A stretch of 13,708 bases of DNA from positions 1 through 13,708 of the forward strand of contig CALERQ010000052.1 of NCBI GenBank assembly GCA_937907305.1, written 5' to 3'. Positions within the stretch are counted from its first letter, which is position 1; each line of letters starts with the position of its first letter. The notes under the pieces were generated by a model. It was given only the letters and a program-made list of their open reading frames with translations, made no database searches and was not told where the DNA came from. The DNA is from an uncultured Clostridia bacterium (GTDB lineage Bacteria > Bacillota > Clostridia > Oscillospirales > Ruminococcaceae). Made by a program: the position numbers and the translations under genes. Of the stretch, positions 1 to 6,862 are shown one piece after another.

Positions 1-601
1 TGCCGCCCAGCATGTTGCTCCACTGGTCATCGCCGCCAAACTGCATATTGCAGCCATTATGCTGGAACATGTAGTAGAAATCATAGGACTGCATGATCAT
101 GTAGTTGAACTCAAGGAAAGAAAGCCCCTTTTCCATGCGCTGCTCGTAGCACTTAGCGCGCAGCATATTATTGACACTGAAGCAGGCACCTACCTCGCGC
201 AGCAGTTCTACATAGTTGAGCTTGAGAAGCCAATCAGCGTTATTGAGCATGATGGCCTTATCCGGGCCAAATTCGATAAAGCGCTCCATCTGGTGCTTAA
301 AGCATTCGGCATTATGGTTGATGTCCTCCGCGGTGAGCATCTTGCGCATATCAGTGCGGCCGGAGGGATCACCGATCATGGTAGTACCGCCGCCAATGAG
401 GGCAATGGGATGGTTTCCTGCCATTTGCAGGCGTTTCATCAGCGTCAGAGCCATAAAGTGACCGGCCGTCAGGCTATCAGCTGTGCAATCGAAGCCAATG
501 TAAAAGGTTGCCTTGCCCTCATTGATCATCTTTTTGATTTCTTCTTCATTGGTAACCTGTGCAATGAGTCCGCGGGCAACCAGCTCTTCATAAATCTGCA
601 T
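1..601 (-). CDS. tyrS: Tyrosyl-tRNA synthetase, N-terminal 200 residues (partial)
   Basis: Cytosolic class I aminoacyl-tRNA synthetase that activates tyrosine with ATP and charges tRNA-Tyr. The gene runs off the left edge, so only the Rossmann-fold catalytic domain is visible; the C-terminal KMSKS loop, anticodon-binding and S4-like domains lie outside. Visible family motifs are YIGFDCTADSL (residues 34-44), the class I signature region at 45-48, ALIGGGTTMIGDPSGRT (67-83), FLEFNYMIMQSYDF (162-175) and GGDDQWSN (189-196). The class I signature reads TAGH instead of HIGH, so the first His is a Thr. The ATG at 601 is chosen because AGGAG lies 7 nt upstream and the N-terminus MQIYEEL is typical of the family. 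The gene is preceded by a tyrosine T-box leader with its own promoter, so expression should rise when uncharged tRNA-Tyr accumulates. Identification is secure. Confidence 0.96.
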   Translation of the reverse strand, partial: MQIYEELVARGLIAQVTNEEEIKKMINEGKATFYIGFDCTADSLTAGHFMALTLMKRLQMAGNHPIALIGGGTTMIGDPSGRTDMRKMLTAEDINHNAECFKHQMERFIEFGPDKAIMLNNADWLLKLNYVELLREVGACFSVNNMLRAKCYEQRMEKGLSFLEFNYMIMQSYDFYYMFQHNGCNMQFGGDDQWSNMLGG

Positions 602-631
602 AGTTTATCTCCTTTTTTTCTTTTTCCCTGA

Positions 632-673
632 TAAAATAAAAGTCCTCTGTCCGCTATAATACGGACAGAGGAC
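632..673 (-). terminator. T-box regulated intrinsic terminator before tyrS
   Basis: A perfect 12-bp inverted repeat (GTCCTCTGTCCG at 673 side, CGGACAGAGGAC at 642-653, 8-nt loop) is followed in the direction of transcription by TTTTATTTT. It sits directly after the T-box core, as expected for the terminator that competes with the antiterminator. It may also stop read-through transcripts from the permease gene, which has no terminator of its own. Confidence 0.93.
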
Positions 674-911
674 GAATGGACTTCGTGGTACCACCTCTGG
701 TTCGGACTGCCGTTACCGGAAGCCCCTTGATAGGTCCCTATGGAAAGACCTCTGCGATGTAACGGTCGCGCCCCGTTGTGCCCTACTGTCGGTTCAGGCC
801 ACCGCTCCGGAATGTATTTCCCTGCTCTTTTCCTTGCCGGCTCGCACCAACCGCCGACTCTCTGGAAAGGCTAAAAAAGAGGTACTCAGTTTCCTTCTTC
901 GCGTTTCATTT
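632..911 (-). promoter_or_regulatory. Tyrosine T-box riboswitch leader of tyrS
   Basis: This leader binds uncharged tRNA-Tyr and controls read-through into tyrS. The conserved T-box core AGGTGGTACCACG lies at about 684-697; it contains UGGU, which pairs with an ACCA tRNA end and fits the A discriminator of tRNA-Tyr. In stem I, AGTA (left arm) and GAA (right arm) form the loop E pattern around the specifier loop. The loop is closed below by GGAA/TTCC and above by CCTCTTTT with AAAAGAG-CAGG. The triplet on the right arm, followed by A, is TAC at 816-814, a tyrosine codon, matching the downstream gene. The leader ends in the hairpin annotated separately. The transcript start (about 911) is inferred from the -10 box. 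Confidence 0.93.
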
Positions 912-917
912 TTATCT

Positions 918-945
918 ATTATAACAAACTTACCGCCAATGTCAA
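918..945 (-). promoter_or_regulatory. Sigma-A-type promoter of the tyrS T-box transcript
   Basis: Reading the minus strand, TTGACA (945-940) is a consensus -35 box, followed by 16 nt and a consensus TATAAT -10 box (923-918). The -35 box contains the TGA stop of the upstream permease gene (944-942), so the promoter is fused to the end of that gene. Transcription would start near 911, giving a leader of about 310 nt. Confidence 0.85.
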
Positions 946-2402
946 GCGTCGATGGCCTTCTCCGCCGCCTTCTTCCGCCGGGTATAGAGGAAGAATACAG
1001 CACCCATGACAGTCCAAATAACCAACGCGATGCGGGACTGCGGCCCCAAATATGCCCAAGGATTGGGGACGATAAGCAGTGCGATGAAGCACAGCGAAAA
1101 AATGACGCCCAAAATGGAATTTACGGTCATCCAGGCGGAGGTATCCTTATTGCGACGAACCTGTACCAAAGTAGCGGCCGAGGTAAAACCGTATCCAATA
1201 GCGGCACCGATGGAGGACATATCTACGACCCAATTGAGCACAGTACGGCCAAACCATGGACAGCACAGCGAAATGATCATAATGAACAGGATAGCATTCA
1301 TAGGGGTTTTATAGCGGGGATGCAGACGGCCAAACCAGCCGGGGAGAACATGATCCTTGGACATGGAGTACAGAAGGCGGCTGGTAGCCATATAAAAACC
1401 AATAATGCCGGAAAGTACAGCGCAGAACAGCGCAACACCTAAAATAACCAAACCGGGCTTGCCAAGGATCAAACGGGCCGCATTAAAGGTTGGAAGTGCG
1501 GTAAAGCCGGCAAGGCTTTCGGGCAGAGTATCTTTGGCGCAATCGGCGATGTAAGGTACCCAGCTGGTATAGCCTTCAGGCAGGACAGCAGACGTGATGG
1601 TATTGAGGATGACATAAAGAGCACCGCCAAACAGGATGGAAAGGATCATGATAACAAGGCTCTTTTTATGGGAAAAATTGAATTCCTCCGAAGCCTGCGG
1701 GATGGAATCGAAACCAACAAAGGCCCAGGGCGCAACGGCCACTACCGCAAGGATACCACCCAGCGAAGCCTCACCGGTGGCATCAGTGGCAAAGGAGGGC
1801 GCCAAATGGGAAACGGAGGCGTGCGGACTGAACAGCGCAGCAATTGCCAACAGGAACACACAACCAACCAGAGAAAGCGCAAGAACAGTTTGGAATTTGC
1901 CAGCCACGCTGACACCCCGGATGCTGAATACCGCAAAAAGCACCAGCGCAATGATGGCCAGCAGAATTTCACCAGCGTAAATGCTGTAACCTTCCACCGA
2001 ATAGAGATAGCCCCACTGGGTCAGATTCGGGAAGAGATTACGGCCGATGAGCGCCAAAGCGGTCGCATTCAACGGCACGATGGCAAGATAGGAAAGACCC
2101 AGGAACCATGCGCACAAAAAACCGCAGGTGGGCCCGAACGAGGCATTGGTAAAGGTGAATTCACCGCCCGCCACCGGAAAGTGGTTGATCATATAGCTGT
2201 AATTGAGGGCAATAACGACCATAATAAGAGCACCAGCGGCCATTGCAATAAGAGTACCCAGCGGCCCGGCATTGGGCAGGAAGGTATTGGCGGGCATAAC
2301 AAACGCACCCCAGCCAATGATGCTGCCCAGAGCCAGAGCCCATACATTCAGCGGAGAAAGCTTCTTTTGCAGACCTTCCCCACCGCTCCGGTTATCATTC
2401 AT
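942..2402 (-). CDS. APC-superfamily amino acid permease
   Basis: Integral membrane transporter of 486 residues with about twelve hydrophobic segments, typical in length and pattern for the amino acid-polyamine-organocation (APC) superfamily. The first helix carries the family glycine motif GSIIGWGAFVMP, equivalent to the GxGIF-like substrate-binding break of APC transporters. Later segments include FPVAGGEFTFTNASFGP and VAPWAFVGFDSIPQASEEF, also APC-like. The substrate cannot be read from sequence; amino acid uptake or exchange is the family inference. The ATG at 2402 is preferred over an upstream in-frame start at 2429 because AAAGGAGG lies 7 nt before it and the longer form would overlap gatD. 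The gene follows gatD by 13 nt and is probably co-transcribed with murT-gatD. No terminator follows; the tyrS promoter begins in its stop codon. Confidence 0.88.
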   Translation of the reverse strand: MNDNRSGGEGLQKKLSPLNVWALALGSIIGWGAFVMPANTFLPNAGPLGTLIAMAAGALIMVVIALNYSYMINHFPVAGGEFTFTNASFGPTCGFLCAWFLGLSYLAIVPLNATALALIGRNLFPNLTQWGYLYSVEGYSIYAGEILLAIIALVLFAVFSIRGVSVAGKFQTVLALSLVGCVFLLAIAALFSPHASVSHLAPSFATDATGEASLGGILAVVAVAPWAFVGFDSIPQASEEFNFSHKKSLVIMILSILFGGALYVILNTITSAVLPEGYTSWVPYIADCAKDTLPESLAGFTALPTFNAARLILGKPGLVILGVALFCAVLSGIIGFYMATSRLLYSMSKDHVLPGWFGRLHPRYKTPMNAILFIMIISLCCPWFGRTVLNWVVDMSSIGAAIGYGFTSAATLVQVRRNKDTSAWMTVNSILGVIFSLCFIALLIVPNPWAYLGPQSRIALVIWTVMGAVFFLYTRRKKAAEKAIDA

Positions 2403-2415
2403 GCTGAGTCCTCCT

Positions 2416-3132
2416 TTATTTCTTGTCAAATTCGGCCGTGACCAGTGCCAACGCTTTTTCCTCCAGCGTCATATCACATTCACGGTAATCCTCTCCCAGC
2501 AGACGGTGCAGCAGCTCCCGCAGCATGGAAGGATTGCGGGCCAGCATGGGGCCCATGGCCCATGTGGCAAAGAAATTATGGTAGAGTGTACCCTCTTTTC
2601 CATCCGGGGTCTCTCCGTCGCCGCAGCCGGAAAGCACCGTAAACAGCGGGTAGCGGTTCTCCCCTACCAGGTAGGCAGTGCGGTTGATAAAGCCATAGAT
2701 CCTCGCGTTTTCATCATAGGCAGGCTGCGCCAGCATATCACTGACAAAAACCTTGTTGGTCTCCACGCCGGTGTAATCAAAGAGACCTATGCCCGGCAGC
2801 GTCTCCCCCGCAGGAGTGGTAAAGCTTTGTCCAAACAATTCTCTGGCATTGCCGGTAACAAACCATACCTGCCCGCCCTCAATGGCTGTGCGGATCGCTT
2901 CGCCATACTGCACAAAGTGCGGTGCTACGGCGGCAAGGTTACGCGCCTTGCCGTGACCAATATAAACGAAGTCATAGCCTGCGGGGTCGATAACTTCATC
3001 CAAATTCACCTCAGTGATATCAGAGGTGTTGCCGGTTTCGGCAATACGGCGCTGCAGTACCGTCAGGTTTTTGTAGTCACCGTAAAGATCAAGTGCATTG
3101 CTGTAAAGATGGAGTATTCTGATGTGTTTCAT
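2416..3132 (-). CDS. GatD-like class I glutamine amidotransferase, catalytic residues missing
   Basis: A 238-residue protein aligning along its length with GatD, the glutaminase subunit of lipid II isoglutaminyl synthase. Matching stretches are LHLYSNALDLYGDYKNL (8-23), IGHGKARN (58-65), TPAGETLPGIGLFDY (106-120) and GPMLARNP (194-201). The nucleophile motif, ICGGYQFLG in Staphylococcus aureus GatD as I recall it, reads VTGNARELFG here, putting Gly at residue 94 in place of Cys94. The catalytic His of the YLHGP motif is Met193 (WAMGP). The GFENHGG segment reads GFINRTAYL. It should therefore not hydrolyse glutamine by the usual Cys-His mechanism, if the alignment is right. The start overlaps the murT stop by 4 nt (ATGA), indicating translational coupling and a shared complex. 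Family membership is confident; loss of glutaminase activity is inferred. No gene symbol is given because the standard activity is doubtful. Confidence 0.85.
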   Translation of the reverse strand: MKHIRILHLYSNALDLYGDYKNLTVLQRRIAETGNTSDITEVNLDEVIDPAGYDFVYIGHGKARNLAAVAPHFVQYGEAIRTAIEGGQVWFVTGNARELFGQSFTTPAGETLPGIGLFDYTGVETNKVFVSDMLAQPAYDENARIYGFINRTAYLVGENRYPLFTVLSGCGDGETPDGKEGTLYHNFFATWAMGPMLARNPSMLRELLHRLLGEDYRECDMTLEEKALALVTAEFDKK

Positions 3133-4448
3133 TTTTTCAGCTCCTCCAGTATTTTGCCTTCATTGCCAAAGGCGGATGCGGCAAGAATGTAGATATCACC
3201 CTTGGTCTTGCGGAAGGCTTCCTTTGTTTTGGCCATATCAGTCTCCATCAGCAGGGTGTCATCATCGAAGCCTGCTGTTTTAAGGCATACGGCGGCATCC
3301 AGCGCACGGTTGCCGGTGCATAGGATTTTCTCTACCTTACCCTTTAAGCGCTCAAACGCTACATCATATAGCCAGGATACATCCTTATATTCCATATAAA
3401 TGACATTATTGATATACAAGGCAATGCTCTTCTCTCCCGGCTGCTCCAGCACATAACTGATGGATTGATCGAGAGATGCGGCATTCTGCTTTGTCATCAT
3501 CAGTACGGTGCGGCGACCGTCAAACTTAAAGTCATCCAGCCGTTCCTTTGCCACATGGAAATCGGCGCAGCCTGCCGCGAACTGTTCCACAGTGATGCCG
3601 GAGGCGGTGCAGCAAACAGCAGCAGCCGCCACGGTATTAAAGAAGTTGAAGGTGGTATTGTAGGTGACATGGACCGGCGTGCCGTTTATGGTGATGCACT
3701 TGCCTGCAAAGTCGGCATCGGTGCCGAAGAAGTCCGGCTGATGAGAGCCGTAGTCGCAGTGAGAGCAATGGAATTTACCCAAATGATTGTAATGGTAGAA
3801 CTCGTAATTCATCGGATGGAAACAACGCGGGCAGATTTTGCAATCATTGGTACCGCTGACGCAGTGGTCGGTAGAGCGCTTGGTACGATCCATGGCAAAG
3901 TAAACCGTTTTGTAATCCCCCGCAAGGTTCTGGCTGATCGGTTCATTGGCATTGAGGATCAAAGTCATATCGGGGTGCTTGGCGATCGCCTCGGCAATCT
4001 TTTCAAAGACCAGATCGGGGTTGCCGTTGCGGACAACTTGATCGCGCAGCAGATTAAGCACCAGATAGTAGTCCACAGGAATCTCCGCAAAGATAAAGCG
4101 GGACCAGCACTCATCCACTTCCAATACTACATAGTCGGCACGGACAACGCCGCCCAGTGTGCAGGCGGAAAGCAGCGTGGTGGCCACACCGGCGGTCAGA
4201 TTGGAACCCTTGGCATTATTGATGACGGTAAAGCCGTTTTTGCGCAGCACATGGGCAATGAGATTGGATGTGGTAGTTTTTCCATTGGAGCCGGTAACAC
4301 AGATAACTCTGCCGGAAAAGCGCAGCTTTTTCATGACATGAGGATACAGACGCAGGGCAATGCGCCCGGGAAGATCGGTACCGCCTCCCAGCAATGCGCC
4401 AACAGCGCTTAATACACGGCACAGCAGCGCCGTAAAAAAGAATCGAAT
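3129..4448 (-). CDS. MurT-like Mur ligase (lipid II isoglutaminyl synthase family)
   Basis: Mur ligase-family protein related to MurT, which with GatD amidates the alpha-carboxyl of D-Glu in lipid II at the inner membrane face. Numbering from the TTG at 4394: P-loop TGSNGKTTT (34-42), NLLRDQVVRNGN (114-125), a MurT-type zinc ribbon with CPRC and CSHC (Cys188, 191, 210, 213), FNFFNTVAAAAV (249-260) and a DUF1727-like C-terminus with DVSWLYD (338-344). Several C-terminal motifs differ from usual MurT (see findings). Start: no ATG, GTG or TTG lies at a good distance from the strong AAAGGAGGG (4467-4459). The in-frame codon 11 nt after AGGAGG is ATT (4448). The 18 residues it adds continue as RFFFTALLCRVLSAVGALL, the hydrophobic N-terminus expected of MurT, giving 439 residues, close to the family length of about 437. 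The first canonical start is TTG at 4394, which lacks a ribosome binding site. First gene of a murT-gatD-permease unit. Confidence 0.85.
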   Translation of the reverse strand: MRFFFTALLCRVLSAVGALLGGGTDLPGRIALRLYPHVMKKLRFSGRVICVTGSNGKTTTSNLIAHVLRKNGFTVINNAKGSNLTAGVATTLLSACTLGGVVRADYVVLEVDECWSRFIFAEIPVDYYLVLNLLRDQVVRNGNPDLVFEKIAEAIAKHPDMTLILNANEPISQNLAGDYKTVYFAMDRTKRSTDHCVSGTNDCKICPRCFHPMNYEFYHYNHLGKFHCSHCDYGSHQPDFFGTDADFAGKCITINGTPVHVTYNTTFNFFNTVAAAAVCCTASGITVEQFAAGCADFHVAKERLDDFKFDGRRTVLMMTKQNAASLDQSISYVLEQPGEKSIALYINNVIYMEYKDVSWLYDVAFERLKGKVEKILCTGNRALDAAVCLKTAGFDDDTLLMETDMAKTKEAFRKTKGDIYILAASAFGNEGKILEELKK

Positions 4449-4496
4449 CGTATCGGTTCCCTCCTTTGGGGTAAATTTTTACAAATGAATAGAGGT

Positions 4497-4525
4497 ATTA
4501 TACCACAACTCCCTGCATTTTTCAA
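4497..4525 (-). promoter_or_regulatory. Sigma-A-type promoter of the murT-gatD-permease unit
   Basis: On the minus strand TTGAAA (4525-4520) and a consensus TATAAT (4502-4497) are separated by exactly 17 nt. The leader to the ribosome binding site is only about 25 nt, so no riboswitch fits. A small palindrome, GTAAA-tt-TTTAC (4471-4482), lies in that leader and could be an operator, though this is weak evidence. The rest of the region up to the recN terminator (4526-4640) shows nothing else I can name. Confidence 0.82.
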
Positions 4526-4640
4526 TGAAACATCCCGCATTTGACGCAGGATATCGAACATTTTGCGAATGCATTTGGAATTGTCCATTGATTTTATGGA
4601 GCCTTTGCAACTGACTCGATATGTTATTTCCTATTTCGGC

Positions 4641-4670
4641 AAAAAGCGAGCCGCCCCGGGTAAGGGCGGC
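4641..4670 (-). terminator. Intrinsic terminator after recN
   Basis: A 7-bp GC-only stem (GCCGCCC and GGGCGGC, 4670-4650 on the minus strand, 7-nt loop) is followed by TCGC and TTTTT. It lies 20 nt after the recN stop and marks the end of the housekeeping block. The run of T is short and displaced by 4 nt, so efficiency may be moderate. Confidence 0.78.
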
Positions 4671-4690
4671 ATCACATAAGCAAGATAGAA

Positions 4691-6352
4691 TTATGACTCC
4701 AACATTTCCTCGGCGCTCTTCAGGGCGCTATCGGTGATATTCTCGCCCACCATAATACGGGCCAATTCCTGCACCCGCTGCGGACGGGTCAACTCCTCCA
4801 CACGGGTAAAGGTGCGGCCATCTTCCACCGTCTTGTAGATGCGGTAGTGGTGGGCGGCACAGGCCGCGACTGGCGCCAGATGCGTAACGCAGATGACCTG
4901 ACGGTGGCGTGCGACTTCGGCGAGCTTTTTACCGATCTTTTGCGCGGCGCGACCGGAAACACCGGTATCCACTTCATCAAAAATGATGGTACCAATCCCA
5001 TCTTTTTCGGCCAGTACATTCTTGATGGCCAGCATAATACGCGCCAACTCACCGCCGGAGGCGATCTTGGCCAGGGGCTTTGCTTCCTCGCCGGTATTGG
5101 TACAAATCATAAATTCCATTTCGTCGGCACCGGTAGGACCGTAGGACTTTTCCCGGCGGGTAATAGAGAATTTGACCCCTGCCATATCGAGATACTTAAG
5201 CTCCGCCTCCACCCGCTCGGAAAACTCCGCGGCGGCTACAATGCGTCGGGTCGTCAGCGCTTCGGCAGCCGCGCGCAGCGCAAGGTTTGCTTCATCCAGC
5301 TCTCGCTGCAGACGGGCAGTCAATTCATCACTAAGCTCCAGCGATTGATATTCTTCATTGATCCTATCGAAGTATTCCAAGATCTCTGCAATAGAGTTAC
5401 CATATTTCTTCTTAAGTTTATAGATGGTATCCAGGCGAGATTCGATAGCATCCAGCTGGCGTGGGTCAAAATCAGCGTCCTCCAGCGTATCGCGGGCACG
5501 GCTGCCCAGCTCCTCCAGCATATAATAGGCATCGCTGAGCTTTTCACTGTACCCCTCAAACTCCGTAAGGTACTTGGCCGCGGTATCCAGTTCGGTAGAG
5601 ACCTCCTCCAATGCTTCCAAAGCACCGCGCATTTCTTCTCCATCGCCATTCAGCAGGGTATATACCGCCCCCAATGATTCAGTGATGCGCTCGGCATTGC
5701 GGATGCGCTTCTGCTGCTCCACCAGCTGTTCCTCTTCCCCATCGGACAGCTTGGCATCGCCGATCTCCTTAATTTGAAACTGAAGAATATCCATGCGCTG
5801 CAGCTTGTAGCTTTCATCCATTTGAAGTTTATGCAGCCGGGCAGCACACTCGCACATCTTTTCGTAAGCGGCGGGGTAAGCAGCCATTTCCAGCGGGTAA
5901 GCGCCGTAGCTATCCAAAAAGCCCAAGTGTTTTTCAGCGCTGAGCAGCTCCTGATTATCATGCTGACCATGGATATCAATGAGCAGTGAGCAGACTTCCC
6001 GCAGCATTGCAGCAGTAGCTGGGCGGCCATCCAGGCGGCACTGTCCCTTGCCGGAAAGGTCGATCTCCCGCTGGACTAAAAGCTGGTTATCCTCCAATGG
6101 ATAGCCAAGCACTTCAATCTTTTTGCAGAGTTCTTCCGGAATCTCGGTAAACAGTGCGGAAACGGTGGCCCGGGTCTCCCCGGTGCGGATGATCTCCTTA
6201 AAGGTCCGTCCGCCCAATACGGCATTGATAGCACTGATGAGGATGGTCTTACCGGCGCCGGTCTCGCCTGTGAAGACATGGAAGCCCTGCTGAAAATCGA
6301 TGGTGGCCTGACGGATGACGGCGATATTTTCGATATAAAGCTGAGAAAGCAT
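4691..6352 (-). CDS. recN: DNA repair protein RecN (SMC-like ATPase)
   Basis: Cytosolic SMC-family ATPase acting early at DNA double-strand breaks, helping to tether ends and promote RecA-dependent recombination. The 553-residue length matches the family. Residues 1-22 (MLSQLYIENIAVIRQATIDF) and the Walker A motif GETGAGKT (29-36) form the N-terminal half of the ATPase head. A long charged helical region without a globular signature follows (about 150-370), fitting the RecN coiled coil. The ABC-type signature ASGGELARIML begins near 431 and the Walker B motif TIIFDEVDTGVSG near 455, with VTHLAPVAA after it. The ATG at 6352 is chosen over an in-frame start at 6373: AAAGGAG sits 7 nt upstream and the protein then begins at the conserved MLSQLYIENIA. 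It follows argR by 36 nt in the common argR-recN order and is the last gene of the unit. Confidence 0.97.
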   Translation of the reverse strand: MLSQLYIENIAVIRQATIDFQQGFHVFTGETGAGKTILISAINAVLGGRTFKEIIRTGETRATVSALFTEIPEELCKKIEVLGYPLEDNQLLVQREIDLSGKGQCRLDGRPATAAMLREVCSLLIDIHGQHDNQELLSAEKHLGFLDSYGAYPLEMAAYPAAYEKMCECAARLHKLQMDESYKLQRMDILQFQIKEIGDAKLSDGEEEQLVEQQKRIRNAERITESLGAVYTLLNGDGEEMRGALEALEEVSTELDTAAKYLTEFEGYSEKLSDAYYMLEELGSRARDTLEDADFDPRQLDAIESRLDTIYKLKKKYGNSIAEILEYFDRINEEYQSLELSDELTARLQRELDEANLALRAAAEALTTRRIVAAAEFSERVEAELKYLDMAGVKFSITRREKSYGPTGADEMEFMICTNTGEEAKPLAKIASGGELARIMLAIKNVLAEKDGIGTIIFDEVDTGVSGRAAQKIGKKLAEVARHRQVICVTHLAPVAACAAHHYRIYKTVEDGRTFTRVEELTRPQRVQELARIMVGENITDSALKSAEEMLES

Positions 6353-6388
6353 GGAGGAACTCCTTTCTCTCATGATCTGTTATGGCGG

Positions 6389-6856
6389 TCAGCGGGAAAG
6401 ATTTTTCTTCATCAATTCTCGCAGGTGGGCACAGAATTCATCGGCAAAATGCTCAGTCTTAAGCAAAACAAAGATGGTGTTTTCCCCCGCAATAGTGCCG
6501 AGGATCTCCGGGCGATTGCTGTTATCCACCGCCTCGCACACGGCGGAAGCCATCGCGGAATGCGTCTTAATGACAACGATATTTCCCGCGCAATCCACCG
6601 AGCGGATGCTGCGCATAAAAACCGAATCACCGGAAAGCTGCAGGGTATCAGCCGGAGCGGTATTGCTTTGCGTATAGTAGTAAATGCCGCTGGGAGAAAG
6701 CACCTTGACAAGGCGAAGGTCACGAATATCACGAGAAATGGTAGCCTGGGTGGCATAAAAGCCGTTCGCTTCCAACAGGGACTGAAGCTCCTCCTGCGTG
6801 GTAACAGTATGATTCTGGATCAACTCCAGGATTTTGGCGTGGCGTGTTGCTTTCAT
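6389..6856 (-). CDS. argR: ArgR/AhrC family transcriptional regulator
   Basis: Arginine-responsive repressor/activator, normally a hexamer binding ARG boxes upstream of arginine biosynthesis and catabolism genes. The 155-residue length is typical. The N-terminal winged helix-turn-helix spans about residues 1-65, with the recognition motif QATISRDIRDLRLVKV (37-52) and the wing GIYYYT (57-62). The C-terminal oligomerisation and arginine-binding domain spans about 75-150. Its motif usually reads GTIAGDDT, but here it is GTIAGENT (120-127), and the upstream TLPGxA-like segment reads THSAMAS (98-104). Either change could alter the effector response. Start at 6856, with AAGGGG 10 nt upstream overlapping the nadK stop. 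It lies 6 nt after nadK and before recN, the usual clostridial arrangement. Confidence 0.95.
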   Translation of the reverse strand: MKATRHAKILELIQNHTVTTQEELQSLLEANGFYATQATISRDIRDLRLVKVLSPSGIYYYTQSNTAPADTLQLSGDSVFMRSIRSVDCAGNIVVIKTHSAMASAVCEAVDNSNRPEILGTIAGENTIFVLLKTEHFADEFCAHLRELMKKNLSR

Positions 6857-6862
6857 ATTATT

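Noticed and set aside
59..631. Plus-strand open reading frame of 190 codons at the left edge
   Set aside because: The minus strand here encodes TyrRS with clear motifs, and the frame ends in the tyrS ribosome binding site region.
794..1003. Small minus-strand frame of 69 codons across the T-box region
   Set aside because: It runs from the permease end into the T-box leader, and its sequence is explained by the structured RNA and promoter.
1668..3192. Long plus-strand open reading frames (about 257 and 329 codons) opposite the permease and gatD-like genes
   Set aside because: They are antisense to well-recognised proteins, have no family resemblance, are rich in Arg, Gln, His and Gly as expected for a reverse-frame artefact, and lack ribosome binding sites.
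3465..4412. Plus-strand open reading frame of 315 codons opposite the murT-like gene
   Set aside because: It overlaps a gene with clear Mur ligase motifs on the other strand and shows no recognisable domain or translation signal.
4531..4552. Imperfect inverted repeat (CCTGCGT / ATGCGGG) upstream of the murT promoter
   Set aside because: Only about seven pairs including two wobbles, and no known operator pattern; it could arise by chance.
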